Assembly: GCF_000520975.1 (NCBI RefSeq)
Contig: NZ_JACB01000044.1
Location: 21,100 to 85,099, forward strand
Reading direction: 5' to 3'
DNA length: 64,000 nt
Source of the DNA: Aquimarina megaterium XH134
Lineage (GTDB): Bacteria > Bacteroidota > Bacteroidia > Flavobacteriales > Flavobacteriaceae
Shown piece after piece: positions 43,632-52,373 of this stretch. The translations under genes and the position numbers were made by a program. The first letter of the stretch is position 1. Each line of letters begins with the position of its first letter. The notes under the pieces were generated by a model, which worked only from the letters and a program-made list of their open reading frames with translations, was not told where the DNA came from and searched no databases.

Positions 43632-44873
43632 ATGACCCCAACAGGAACAATGGAGTTAATGGCACCAGCAGGTAATTTTGAATCTCTACAAGCTGCTATT
43701 GATAATGGAGCAGATTCTGTTTATTTTGGAGTAGATCAATTAAATATGCGAGCCAGAGCTAGCATAAATTTTACGATTGCGGATTTACCTGAAATAGCGC
43801 GTCGCTGTACCGAAAAAAATGTACGTACATACCTTACACTAAATACTATAATCTATGATCACGATTTATCGATTATAAAAACGTTATTAGATGCTGCCAA
43901 AGCAGCAAATCTAACTGCTGTAATTGCGATGGACCAAGCTGTTATAGCCTATGCCAGACAGATCGATATGGAAGTTCACATTTCTACTCAAATCAATATC
44001 ACCAATATTGAAACGGTAAAGTTCTATTCTCTTTTTGCAGATACTATGGTAATGAGCCGGGAACTAAGTTTACGACAAGTAAAGAAAATTTGTGATCAGA
44101 TAGAGAAAGAACAAATTAAAGGCCCTTCGGGGAGATTAATTGAAGTTGAAATTTTTGGTCATGGAGCACTTTGCATGGCGGTGTCTGGTAAATGTTACCT
44201 GAGCTTGCATTCGCATAATTCCTCTGCCAACCGTGGTGCCTGTAAACAAAATTGTAGAAAAAAATATAGTGTTGTAGATCAGGAAACTGGTTTTGAAATG
44301 GAATTGGATAATGAATATATCATGTCTCCAAAAGATTTATGCACATTAGATTTCTTAGATCAGGTTATAGACACAGGGGCCAAAGTATTAAAGATTGAAG
44401 GCCGTGGGCGAGCTCCCGAATATGTAGCCAAAGTAATTAAGACGTATCGTGAAGCCATAGATGCCTGTACCAATGGAGACTTTACCAAAACCAAAGTCGA
44501 TCACTGGATGAAAGAATTAGAAAAAGTATACAACAGAGGCTTTTGGAGTGGGTATTATTTAGGGCAAAAATTAGGAGAATGGAGTGATGTTTCTGGATCC
44601 AAAGCCACACAAAAGAAAGTATACATCGGTAAAGGTGTTCACTTTTTTCCTAAGCCCAGCATCGCTGAGTTTAAAATTGAAGCTTATGATATTAAACTGG
44701 GAGATACCATTTTAATTACGGGCCCTACAACAGGAGTAGAAGAGTTCGAACTTAAAGAGATGATGGTAAACGATGAGCGATTAGATACTGCACAAAAAGG
44801 AGATTCGTGCACTATTCCTACTAATTTTAGAATACGCCCATCTGATAAACTTTATAAAATCGTTCAGGAATAA
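43632..44873 (+). CDS. Peptidase U32 family protein, TrhP-like
   Basis: 413 residues. U32 signatures: MELMAPAGNFESLQAAIDNG at the start, then HGALCMAVSGKCYLS and NRGACKQNCRKKY with four Cys (181, 188, 204, 208) that bind an Fe-S cluster in this family, and IMSPKDLCTLDFL. Resembles E. coli TrhP (YegQ), which makes 5-hydroxyuridine in tRNA with prephenate-derived oxygen; the tRNA role is inferred. A [4Fe-4S] ferredoxin is translationally coupled (44873). Upstream -7 box TATTTTTG at 43602-43609. Confidence 0.85.
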   Translation: MTPTGTMELMAPAGNFESLQAAIDNGADSVYFGVDQLNMRARASINFTIADLPEIARRCTEKNVRTYLTLNTIIYDHDLSIIKTLLDAAKAANLTAVIAMDQAVIAYARQIDMEVHISTQINITNIETVKFYSLFADTMVMSRELSLRQVKKICDQIEKEQIKGPSGRLIEVEIFGHGALCMAVSGKCYLSLHSHNSSANRGACKQNCRKKYSVVDQETGFEMELDNEYIMSPKDLCTLDFLDQVIDTGAKVLKIEGRGRAPEYVAKVIKTYREAIDACTNGDFTKTKVDHWMKELEKVYNRGFWSGYYLGQKLGEWSDVSGSKATQKKVYIGKGVHFFPKPSIAEFKIEAYDIKLGDTILITGPTTGVEEFELKEMMVNDERLDTAQKGDSCTIPTNFRIRPSDKLYKIVQE

Positions 44874-45103
44874 TGGTAGTAGTTACCCTACAGCGCGAAA
44901 AATGTATTGGTTGTAATTATTGTGTAGAAATGGCCCCTACCCATTTTCAGATGTCTAAAAAAGATGGAAAAACAGTACTACTACATGCCACAGATAAAAA
45001 AGGTTTCCACACCCTGAAATCTCCCGATAACACTATTTATGATGATTGTGTACAGGCTCAAAAAGCTTGCCCAGTAAAGATTATTACAACAAAGATGGTA
45101 TAA
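44873..45103 (+). CDS. [4Fe-4S] ferredoxin
   Basis: 76 residues. CIGCNYC at 11-17 (Cys11, Cys14, Cys17) and fourth ligand Cys66 in KACPV; an extra Cys59 lies in DDCV. Single-cluster bacterial ferredoxin. Starts within the stop of the U32 gene (TAATG), so it is very likely co-translated and may supply electrons or cluster support to the U32 enzyme (inference). Confidence 0.88.
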   Translation: MVVVTLQREKCIGCNYCVEMAPTHFQMSKKDGKTVLLHATDKKGFHTLKSPDNTIYDDCVQAQKACPVKIITTKMV

Positions 45104-45165
45104 CCCCTCCTATCTTTAATAATGTAACGTTTCTTTAAAGGGCAGCCTATTCTATAAGTACATTT

Positions 45166-46323
45166 CTACAATGTTCCTCGTCTTGCCTGTTCTGCTTCTA
45201 TAGATTCAAACAGGGCTTTAAAATTTCCTTTTCCAAAAGATTGTGCTCCTTTGCGTTGAATAATTTCAAAAAACAATGTGGGCCTATCGGTCAATGGTTT
45301 AGTAAAAATCTGAAGCAAATACCCTTCTTCATCTCTATCTACCATAATCCCATGTTTTTTAAGAAGTTTCATATCTTCTGCTATTTCTCCAACACGATCG
45401 CCAACGGTATCATAATACGTTCCTGGTACATATAGAAACTCTACCCCTCGTTTTTTCATTTCGCTAACCGTAAATACAATATCATCTGTAGCAACGGCTA
45501 TATGCTGACATCCTGCTCCACCATAAAAATCTATGTATTCTTCAATTTGAGATTTCTTTTTGCCTTCGGCGGGTTCATTTATCGGAAATTTAATTCTTCC
45601 ATTCCCATTGGTCATTACTTTACTCATTAAAGCCGTATACTCTGTAGAAATATCTTTATCATCAAAGGTGATCAGGTTTGCAAACCCCATCACTTCATTG
45701 TAGAATTTTGCCCAAACATTCATTTGACCCCAATCTACATTACCTACCATATGATCGATATATTTTAAACCACAACTTGTTGGATTGTAGTGAGATTCCC
45801 ATTTTTCGAACTTCGGAAGAAATGTCCCGTTGTAGTTTTTACGTTCAACAAAAACATGTACTGTATCTCCATAAGTATGTATTCCTGATCGCACTACTTC
45901 TCCATCTTCATCTTTTTCTACTCTTGGTTCAAAATAAGATTTTGCTCCTCTTTTTGTAGTTTCCTCCCAGGATTTACGAGCATCTTCGACCCATAATGCA
46001 ATAACTTTAACTCCATCACCATGTTTTTGAATATGATCATATATTTCTTCACTTTCTCCACCTGGCATTGGTGTGGTAAAGACCAAACGTATTTTATCTT
46101 GTACGACAACATAGGATGTTCTGTCTTTTAGACCTGTCTCTAAACCTGCATAAGCCAAAGACTGAAACCCAAGTGCTGTTTTATAAAAATGAGCTGCCTG
46201 TTTTGCGTTTCCAACATAATACTCTACGTAGTCTGTTCCTAAAAGCGGTAAAAAATCTTCGGCTTCAGGAAATATTTTCTCTAAACTGTATTTATAGTTT
46301 TCTATATTTTTTAAATCTGGCAT
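45166..46323 (-). CDS. hppD: 4-Hydroxyphenylpyruvate dioxygenase
   Basis: 385 residues. Two tandem glyoxalase/VOC halves. Iron ligands H191 (YIDHMV), H274 (CQHIAV) and E353 (LFFEIIQ). C-terminal FFEIIQRKGAQSFGKGNFKA is characteristic. Converts 4-hydroxyphenylpyruvate to homogentisate. It lies 25 bp downstream of hmgA on the minus strand; together they form the tyrosine degradation core. Confidence 0.95.
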   Translation of the reverse strand: MPDLKNIENYKYSLEKIFPEAEDFLPLLGTDYVEYYVGNAKQAAHFYKTALGFQSLAYAGLETGLKDRTSYVVVQDKIRLVFTTPMPGGESEEIYDHIQKHGDGVKVIALWVEDARKSWEETTKRGAKSYFEPRVEKDEDGEVVRSGIHTYGDTVHVFVERKNYNGTFLPKFEKWESHYNPTSCGLKYIDHMVGNVDWGQMNVWAKFYNEVMGFANLITFDDKDISTEYTALMSKVMTNGNGRIKFPINEPAEGKKKSQIEEYIDFYGGAGCQHIAVATDDIVFTVSEMKKRGVEFLYVPGTYYDTVGDRVGEIAEDMKLLKKHGIMVDRDEEGYLLQIFTKPLTDRPTLFFEIIQRKGAQSFGKGNFKALFESIEAEQARRGTL

Positions 46324-46348
46324 GTCTTTAAATTTTTAAGTGAAAAAC

Positions 46349-47509
46349 CTATTTGGTTTTCCAGGATTTATAATAATCATCTACTTGTAAATTCATTGCT
46401 TCTTCTGTAATCATAATAGGATTAAAGGGGTCTATCATAACTGCAAGTTCTTCTGTCGATTTTTTACCAACGCTTCGTTCTATTGCTCCTGGATGAGGCC
46501 CGTGAGGAATACCTCCCGGATGTAATGTAATTTGCCCTTTTTGGATATTATTTCTACTCATAAAATCGCCATCTACATAATACAGTAGTTCTTCAGAATC
46601 AATATTACTATGATGATACGGTGCAGGAACCGCTTTAGGGTGGTAATCATATAATCTTGGCACAAAAGAGCAGACCACAAATCCTGCAGCTTCCCATTGC
46701 TGATGTATTGGTGGGGGCAAATGTATACGCCCTGTTATGGGTTCGAAATCAAAAATTGAAAAAGCAAATGGGTAATTAAAACCATCCCAACCAATCACAT
46801 CAAAAGGATGATTGGCATAGGTATATTCCCATAATACATCTTGTTTTTTAGAAATGATTTTAAACTCTCCCTGTTCATCATGCGTTTCTAAATTTTGTGG
46901 TAATCTAAAATCACGTTCACAAAATGGAGAATGTTCTAAAAACTGCCCATAATTATTTCTATAACGTTTAGGCGATTCTATTGCACTTGATGATTCGATA
47001 AATAGTATTCTATTGGTTTCGGTATCAAAATTTATCTGATATGTTGTTCCTCTTGGTATAATTAAATAATCTCCATATTTAAAAGGAATATTCCCATACA
47101 TTGTTTTTAATGTCCCCGAACCCACATGAATAAACAGCATTTCGTCTGCATCACTATTTCTATAAAAATAATCTTGTGAAAATGCTATGGGAGCAGCCAA
47201 ACCGATCTTTAGATCATTATTGGTAAATAGTATTTTTCTGCTTTCCAGAAATTCTTCTCCTTTAGGAAGTGAAAACCCCTGAAAACTCATCGCTTTCATG
47301 TTTTTATCGATCGCAATTTTTGGAGTGATGTCTTTACCTCTTTTAATTTCTGAAACAACTGTAGGGGGATATAGATGATAGATAAGTGATGACATTCCTG
47401 CAAAACCTGCTGTTCCAAATAATTCTTCTTGATACAACCCACCTTTAGGGTTGTTAAAAGTGATATGTCTTTTATGAGGAATCTCTCCCAATGAATGATA
47501 TCTAGGCAT
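46349..47509 (-). CDS. hmgA: Homogentisate 1,2-dioxygenase
   Basis: 386 residues. Cupin-fold ring-cleaving dioxygenase. HIHVGSG-like MLFIHVGSGTLKT, PRGTTYQINF, and APYHHSNIDSEELLYYVDGD with PHGPHPG supply the iron ligands. Opens homogentisate to maleylacetoacetate; no isomerase or hydrolase of the next steps is adjacent. The frame extends 18 codons upstream (hydrophobic, unlike the family); ATG 47509 at MPRYHSLGEIPHKRH is chosen. Divergent XRE-cupin gene is the likely regulator. Confidence 0.93.
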   Translation of the reverse strand: MPRYHSLGEIPHKRHITFNNPKGGLYQEELFGTAGFAGMSSLIYHLYPPTVVSEIKRGKDITPKIAIDKNMKAMSFQGFSLPKGEEFLESRKILFTNNDLKIGLAAPIAFSQDYFYRNSDADEMLFIHVGSGTLKTMYGNIPFKYGDYLIIPRGTTYQINFDTETNRILFIESSSAIESPKRYRNNYGQFLEHSPFCERDFRLPQNLETHDEQGEFKIISKKQDVLWEYTYANHPFDVIGWDGFNYPFAFSIFDFEPITGRIHLPPPIHQQWEAAGFVVCSFVPRLYDYHPKAVPAPYHHSNIDSEELLYYVDGDFMSRNNIQKGQITLHPGGIPHGPHPGAIERSVGKKSTEELAVMIDPFNPIMITEEAMNLQVDDYYKSWKTK

Positions 47510-47865
47510 AAATTGTAATGTTAAAATGATTAATACGAAATAAATAGGCGTAAGGTTAGGCAAACCTTATTCTGGGTTTCTCTTAATGAGAAAGTGCAAA
47601 TAGATGAGTATGTATATCCATTGAGAATTCACAACGCTAATAAAAGTATTGCGTTTTAAAAAAAACATGACAAATGTCATATTACAGCACATTTATTCTT
47701 CTGGTAAAGTACATAGCAAATCCAAAAAACACTATATGTAGTATTTCAAAAAGCATAATTTTGTTAAATAATACCTATTATTTCCCTGATCTTACGATCA
47801 GAAACATTTTCTTTGTCTTTACTTTTAAGAATATTGTTGTACTATTATTTACTATTTACAAACAA
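47510..47865. promoter_or_regulatory. Divergent regulatory region hmgA / XRE-cupin
   Basis: 356 bp with four inverted repeats: TAAGGTT-N5-AACCTTA (47551-47569), TTTCTC-N5-GAGAAA (47577-47593), ATGACA-AA-TGTCAT (47667-47680) and CTGATC-TTAC-GATCAG (47786-47801). These are candidate operators for the XRE-cupin regulator acting on hmgA/hppD and on itself. The frame of the regulator extends into this region but is not regarded as coding. Confidence 0.5.
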
Positions 47866-48444
47866 ATGGAAGATTATTTAATAGGTATTGGTAAGCGTCT
47901 AAAAGAAATCCGTAAAAGTGATAAAAAAACCATTAATGACATTGCCACTAAAGCTGGAGTTAGTAATGGGCTTATTTCCCGAATTGAAAACGGAAGAACT
48001 ATACCTTCTTTACCGGTTTTATTAAATATTATCAATGCGCTCGATATAGAGATTCCTGCTTTTTTTAATGGGATGCCTAGTCAGACTAATTTTACATTTT
48101 TAGTTACCAGAGCTTCTGAGTACAGTGTTATCGAAAAAGAGGATGATGCTATTGGATTTAGCTACAAATACATTTTTGGCAAACAGCTTTCTTCTATTGG
48201 ATTTGAAGCTGTCTTTTTGGAAGTGCAACCAGGTTCTGAACGTAATAAAGTAGAAACTGATGCTTATGAATTTAAATATATCCTAACCGGAGAATGCCAT
48301 TATATTATTGGAGACGAAGAAGTTCTTTTGAAAGAGGGAGATTCGATTTTCTTTGATGGACGGATTCCTCATGTGCCTGTAAATCGTGGAGAAACATCTT
48401 CTAAAATGATTGTTTTATATTTCTTTTTAGATAAAGGAAATTAA
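47866..48444 (+). CDS. XRE family regulator with C-terminal cupin
   Basis: 192 residues. Helix-turn-helix (about 6-62): RLKEIRKSDKKTINDIATKA, then GVSNGLISRIENGRTIPSL. C-terminal cupin sensor (about 115-190) with KYILTGECHYIIGDEEVLLK and GDSIFFDGRIPHVPVNRG. Such HTH-cupin proteins sense small molecules and often control adjacent catabolic genes. Divergent from hmgA-hppD, suggesting homogentisate or a tyrosine metabolite as effector (inference). ATG 47866 is chosen over a longer upstream frame because it begins right at the HTH. Confidence 0.88.
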   Translation: MEDYLIGIGKRLKEIRKSDKKTINDIATKAGVSNGLISRIENGRTIPSLPVLLNIINALDIEIPAFFNGMPSQTNFTFLVTRASEYSVIEKEDDAIGFSYKYIFGKQLSSIGFEAVFLEVQPGSERNKVETDAYEFKYILTGECHYIIGDEEVLLKEGDSIFFDGRIPHVPVNRGETSSKMIVLYFFLDKGN

Positions 48445-48468
48445 AAAGGCCACCAAAGGCAGCCTTTT
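48443..48468. terminator. Bidirectional terminator candidate
   Basis: AAAAGGC / GCCTTTT arms with an 11-nt loop, between the convergent XRE-cupin and phosphodiesterase genes. T-rich flanks on both strands. Confidence 0.55.
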
Positions 48469-48484
48469 ATTTAGTTTGTCTTTT

Positions 48485-50308
48485 TTAGTCTAAAATTCCT
48501 GGCCATGTAGTATCACCCACATTTTTTGGATACCCTGAAACCATAGCATCTTTTTGCTTATCATATTTTATATATGTATTATCTGTTAAAAAGAAATATA
48601 CGTACTTCGTATTCCAATCTACAACTGATGAGATAGAAGTGGCATAATTTCCTAATCCAGGCCAGTTGCCATTATTTATAGATCTGGGGTAGCCAGGGTC
48701 TGCACTGTCATTTGTAATACTATAGCGAGTATAAGTCCCATCATTTAAGAAGAAATAAGCTTTATCATTATTCCAGTTTACGGCTCCAACAATCTTATCT
48801 CCCAAACCTTCAAGGCCTGGCCAGTTGTTATTATTAATCAAAGCGGGATATCCATTATCTACTTTATCTGCATTCATATCATATCTCAAGTACCTACCAT
48901 CTGATAAAAAGAAATATCCTTTATGATTATTCCATTTAAATGCTGCTGTGATCAATTCTTTGTAAGCTCCTAATCCAGGCCACAAACTATTACTTGTTTC
49001 TTTTGGATATCCCGAATCTGTTTCATCTTTTAGCTTATTATAACGTATATATTGCCCATCATTTCTAAAGAAATATGCTCTGTTGTTTAGAATATCATTC
49101 CAATCTAAACATGCTATAATTTTTAAATTCTGATTCCTTGATTCTATCGATGCAGTAGATTCTTCGATTCTAATAGTGTATGTTGTTTTCCCATCATTTG
49201 TTGCTGTGTCTAGATAATTCCCTTGAGAAGCAGGCACTGTAGTAACTAATTGATTGTTTTTGTAGATCTCTGCATTACTTCCACTATTCGATACCCAGAA
49301 TAATTCATTTTGATTGTTATTAACAAACAGCAACTTTCTTGGCCCATCGGCACCTATTAATGGAGCTGAACTTAATTGCCAATTGGTTTCAATATTGATT
49401 TCCATATGTCTTAATATCGTAGGTACAATAGATGTCTGTGCAGGATATCCATACAAGCCATTAAAATCGGTATTTGGAAGATTTGATATTTTAGATTTGA
49501 ATTCCTCGTTTCCGGGTTTGTTCATTCCGATAAATATTGTTTTTTCAGATTCTGTAGTTCCTCCATGACTATATCCTCCGTTTGAATTTCTGCCGTGATC
49601 TGTAGTAACCATAATCAACCAATCTTCGTTCTTGGTTGCTAAGCGTTGTGTAATAGCATTCATTAGTCGCCCCAATTGCTGATCGGCAGTGATAATTGCA
49701 TTGTCATATGCACTACCAAACCCAGATGCATGCCCTACAATATCGACATTATCTAAATGAATAAATACCAAATCATGATTACTATTTGATATTTGATGTA
49801 CTCCCAGATTAGTTGAATTAGCATCACTACCTCCCTCATTTCGATAATCAACCAGAGACATATCATTCTGTAAGAATTCGTGAATTGGGCTCCAGGTTGC
49901 AATACTTGCTATAGATGTATTGTTTTTATTTTCTTTGATAAGTCTGTATATGCTTTTGACTTTAGATTTGTATGTTCCCGAACTATTATTAGGCACACCG
50001 TGTTTATCTTTCCAGACTCCTGTTAAAATTGATGTCCATCCCGGGCCGCTTGATGTTGCTTGCTGACTCAAATTTCCTTTGATCCCACCAGTATAGGCTT
50101 TCGAAATATGTAGTTTATCCAGGTTTGGGGTATTGAGGGCAGCAATCCTTTCAAATTGTAATCCATCGATCCCCACCAGTAATACTTTTTTGGGCATCGA
50201 TGTTTGTTTTGATGTATTGTTAGGGTCGGTCGGTAGATTTTCTTCGCATCCTGTCATAAATACCAGGAAAACAAGAAAAGTAAGTTTAAAAAAGAGATTT
50301 GTTTTCAT
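48485..50308 (-). CDS. Alkaline-phosphatase-superfamily phosphodiesterase fused to hemopexin propeller
   Basis: 607 residues. Lipobox with Cys21 (MTGC), so outer surface or periplasm. N-terminal NPP/type I phosphodiesterase fold: first metal Asp in LLVGIDGLQFE, nucleophile Thr in GPGWTSILTGVW, DNVDIVGH (Asp/His ligands), TTDHGR and YSHGG. The last about 210 residues are four hemopexin-type blades, each with YFF..DG.Y.RY and GYP....WPGL (for example KGYFFLSDGRYLRY). Hemopexin blades bind matrix molecules, haem or polysaccharide. The open frame starts 9 codons upstream; ATG 50308 begins at the lipoprotein signal. Substrate unknown. Confidence 0.85.
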   Translation of the reverse strand: MKTNLFFKLTFLVFLVFMTGCEENLPTDPNNTSKQTSMPKKVLLVGIDGLQFERIAALNTPNLDKLHISKAYTGGIKGNLSQQATSSGPGWTSILTGVWKDKHGVPNNSSGTYKSKVKSIYRLIKENKNNTSIASIATWSPIHEFLQNDMSLVDYRNEGGSDANSTNLGVHQISNSNHDLVFIHLDNVDIVGHASGFGSAYDNAIITADQQLGRLMNAITQRLATKNEDWLIMVTTDHGRNSNGGYSHGGTTESEKTIFIGMNKPGNEEFKSKISNLPNTDFNGLYGYPAQTSIVPTILRHMEINIETNWQLSSAPLIGADGPRKLLFVNNNQNELFWVSNSGSNAEIYKNNQLVTTVPASQGNYLDTATNDGKTTYTIRIEESTASIESRNQNLKIIACLDWNDILNNRAYFFRNDGQYIRYNKLKDETDSGYPKETSNSLWPGLGAYKELITAAFKWNNHKGYFFLSDGRYLRYDMNADKVDNGYPALINNNNWPGLEGLGDKIVGAVNWNNDKAYFFLNDGTYTRYSITNDSADPGYPRSINNGNWPGLGNYATSISSVVDWNTKYVYFFLTDNTYIKYDKQKDAMVSGYPKNVGDTTWPGILD

Positions 50309-50481
50309 AAGTTGATTTTTTAATATTAGTAACATTTTGAATCAAAATTATACAAATATTAAAATTAAAAACTATTCAAATAATCATTTAATCATTTGAT
50401 AATTAAATTAATACAGAGCATTTATTTTCATAAAGCAAATTTCACTATTAGTTAACTTTTACACTTCTTAATAAACATTAA

Positions 50482-50503
50482 AAAACCGCCAAAAGGCGGT
50501 TTT
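50482..50503 (-). terminator. Rho-independent terminator
   Basis: AAAACCGCC-AAAA-GGCGGTTTT, 26 bp after the HAD gene end on the minus strand; on that strand the stem is followed by T's. Separates the phosphonate module from the phosphodiesterase gene. Confidence 0.8.
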
Positions 50504-50529
50504 CAGAAACAAACAATTAAAACGTTGAT

Positions 50530-51216
50530 CTAATAAAATATAATATTGATCAACTCTATTAACTCATTTACAATAAAATCTGGTTTCGCTTTTTCTAGTT
50601 GTTCTCTATTTTGTGCTCCGGTTAAAACGCCGACGGTAATTCCACAATCCGCATTTTTACCTTCTTCGATATCTATTGCAGAATCTCCTGCTTTTAATAC
50701 TTTAGAAGCATCTGTAATATCAAACATTTGCATTGCCTTACAAATCATTTCTTTATGTGGTCGGCCATTAGTTACGTCATCTGCTGTGAGTAACGCATCA
50801 AAATGTTCTCCTTTTTTCCAACCTAATTTTGTAATAAGCTGATTTGCTGTCTTTGAATCATATCCTGTATTAAGTACTACATTTATTTTATTATTTTTCA
50901 ACACATCAAATAACTCTTCAACTCTTTCAAAAGCTACAACGTCTAACTCTTTATATAGTTTTTTTAAAATGGGCTTGAAATTAGAAAATGCTCTTTTTGC
51001 AGTACTTTTTACTTCTTCACAAGAAGTAACACTAGTCAAAATATCCTGTATAGCCTGATGTTTTTCTTTACCTGCTCCATGCTCAAGTACATCATTCAGG
51101 CTAATGTTATACCCCTCGTCATTAATGACTTGTTGTACGGTTTTATAGACTATATTATCTTCATTTACTGTGGTTCCTGCCATATCAAAAACAGCCAGTT
51201 CAATTTTTTTATTCAT
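50530..51216 (-). CDS. Phosphonatase-like HAD hydrolase (PhnX-like)
   Basis: 228 residues. HAD fold with nucleophile D11 in FDMAGTTV, where Ala replaces the second Asp exactly as in phosphonoacetaldehyde hydrolase (DWAGT). K50 in HGAGKEKH could act as the Schiff-base lysine; NTGYDS and KAGDSAIDIEEGKNADC are HAD motifs II and IV. Matches the phosphonatase-like group (TIGR03351-type) known to cluster with the FAD oxidoreductase next door. Likely cleaves a C-P bond or related phosphate in the cytosol. 2 bp gap to the FAD gene. Confidence 0.82.
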   Translation of the reverse strand: MNKKIELAVFDMAGTTVNEDNIVYKTVQQVINDEGYNISLNDVLEHGAGKEKHQAIQDILTSVTSCEEVKSTAKRAFSNFKPILKKLYKELDVVAFERVEELFDVLKNNKINVVLNTGYDSKTANQLITKLGWKKGEHFDALLTADDVTNGRPHKEMICKAMQMFDITDASKVLKAGDSAIDIEEGKNADCGITVGVLTGAQNREQLEKAKPDFIVNELIELINIIFY

Positions 51217-51218
51217 AC

Positions 51219-52373
51219 TTATATATTAAAAATTCTTGTAATATTCTCTTTTGCAAAGCCAGCACTTCCTGTCATTCCTTTTCCTCCAATTCCGGTTATG
51301 ATATGGATATTACTACCTATCGTTTCCTGAAACACGTCCTTCGTTTTACACTGAGAATACATCCCATACCATCGATTTTGAATATCATAAGTTGGTAAAT
51401 CAATGATTTTTTGTGCCTCAGAAATCATAAAATCATCTATATTCATATCTAAATCATATCCCAAATCTTCTATATGTTTTGCATCGGCATATTCATGAGA
51501 ATCTCCAACAATTACAGATCCGTCTGGCGCCTGTTTAAACAAAATATGTACTCCCCATTTTTTCTGAAGTGAATCTGGATTTTCCTGTGATTTAATCCCT
51601 GAAAAGGAAGCACACTCGGTAAATGCTTCATAACGCCGTATCGACCATCCTGTTAGAATATTTCCTGGCAATTGATATCCCGATTGAGGTTTAGTTTGAA
51701 GCATTTGTAATTTTGTTACTTCGAGATCACTTTCACTAAAAAGTTTTGGGTATAGGTTTTTAAACTCGTTTCCATTACAGATGATCACTTTTTCGGCTTC
51801 AAAAACTTCTTCGGAAGAAGAGGTAACTTTTATTGTTGTATTTACTTCCTCACAAGAGATTACATTTTGATTAGTAAAATAGGCCAGATTCATATGTTTC
51901 ACCATAAAATCCTGCAATCGATGAATCATTTCTCTGGATTCTACAGTAACTTCCTCTGGGAAGAATAATCCTGCTTCAATATAATCCGATCGCAATCCCG
52001 GATATTTTTTCAAGCATTCTTCCTTTGTTAATACTACTGAGGTATATTGGTTGTTCTTATTAATTTGATGAAGTTCTTCGATGAGCTGTACTTCTTCATG
52101 ATTTGAAGCCAGATAAACAGATCCATTCTCTCGAAGGGTAATATCAAATTGTTGCTGAATCTCTTTATAAATTTTTAAACTTTCCCTACCATAGGTTTGC
52201 CATTTGGTATTCATCCCAGATGGAACTACTTGTCCAAAATTTTGAGTCGTAGCTCCTTGTGGTCTTCTATTTTTTTCTAGTAAGGCTACCTGTAATCCAT
52301 TTTGCAGTGCATGATATGCATGAAACGTACCTAGCACTCCACCTCCTACAACAATGAGGTCATATTTTTTCAT
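51219..52373 (-). CDS. FAD-dependent oxidoreductase, HpnW/TIGR03364-like
   Basis: 384 residues. DAO fold: FAD Rossmann motif GGGVLG (residues 10-15) and GATTQNFGQVVPSG, C-terminal HIITGIGGKGMTGSAGF. TIGR03364-type oxidases are syntenic with the PhnX-like HAD and are proposed to oxidise aminoalkylphosphonates. Overlaps the transporter gene by 14 nt and precedes the HAD by 2 bp, so the three form one operon. Confidence 0.82.
   Translation of the reverse strand: MKKYDLIVVGGGVLGTFHAYHALQNGLQVALLEKNRRPQGATTQNFGQVVPSGMNTKWQTYGRESLKIYKEIQQQFDITLRENGSVYLASNHEEVQLIEELHQINKNNQYTSVVLTKEECLKKYPGLRSDYIEAGLFFPEEVTVESREMIHRLQDFMVKHMNLAYFTNQNVISCEEVNTTIKVTSSSEEVFEAEKVIICNGNEFKNLYPKLFSESDLEVTKLQMLQTKPQSGYQLPGNILTGWSIRRYEAFTECASFSGIKSQENPDSLQKKWGVHILFKQAPDGSVIVGDSHEYADAKHIEDLGYDLDMNIDDFMISEAQKIIDLPTYDIQNRWYGMYSQCKTKDVFQETIGSNIHIITGIGGKGMTGSAGFAKENITRIFNI

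Noticed and set aside
47674..47865. 64-codon N-terminal extension of the XRE-cupin frame
   Set aside because: Not homologous to XRE-cupin proteins; contains operator-like inverted repeats; ATG 47866 begins at the HTH domain.
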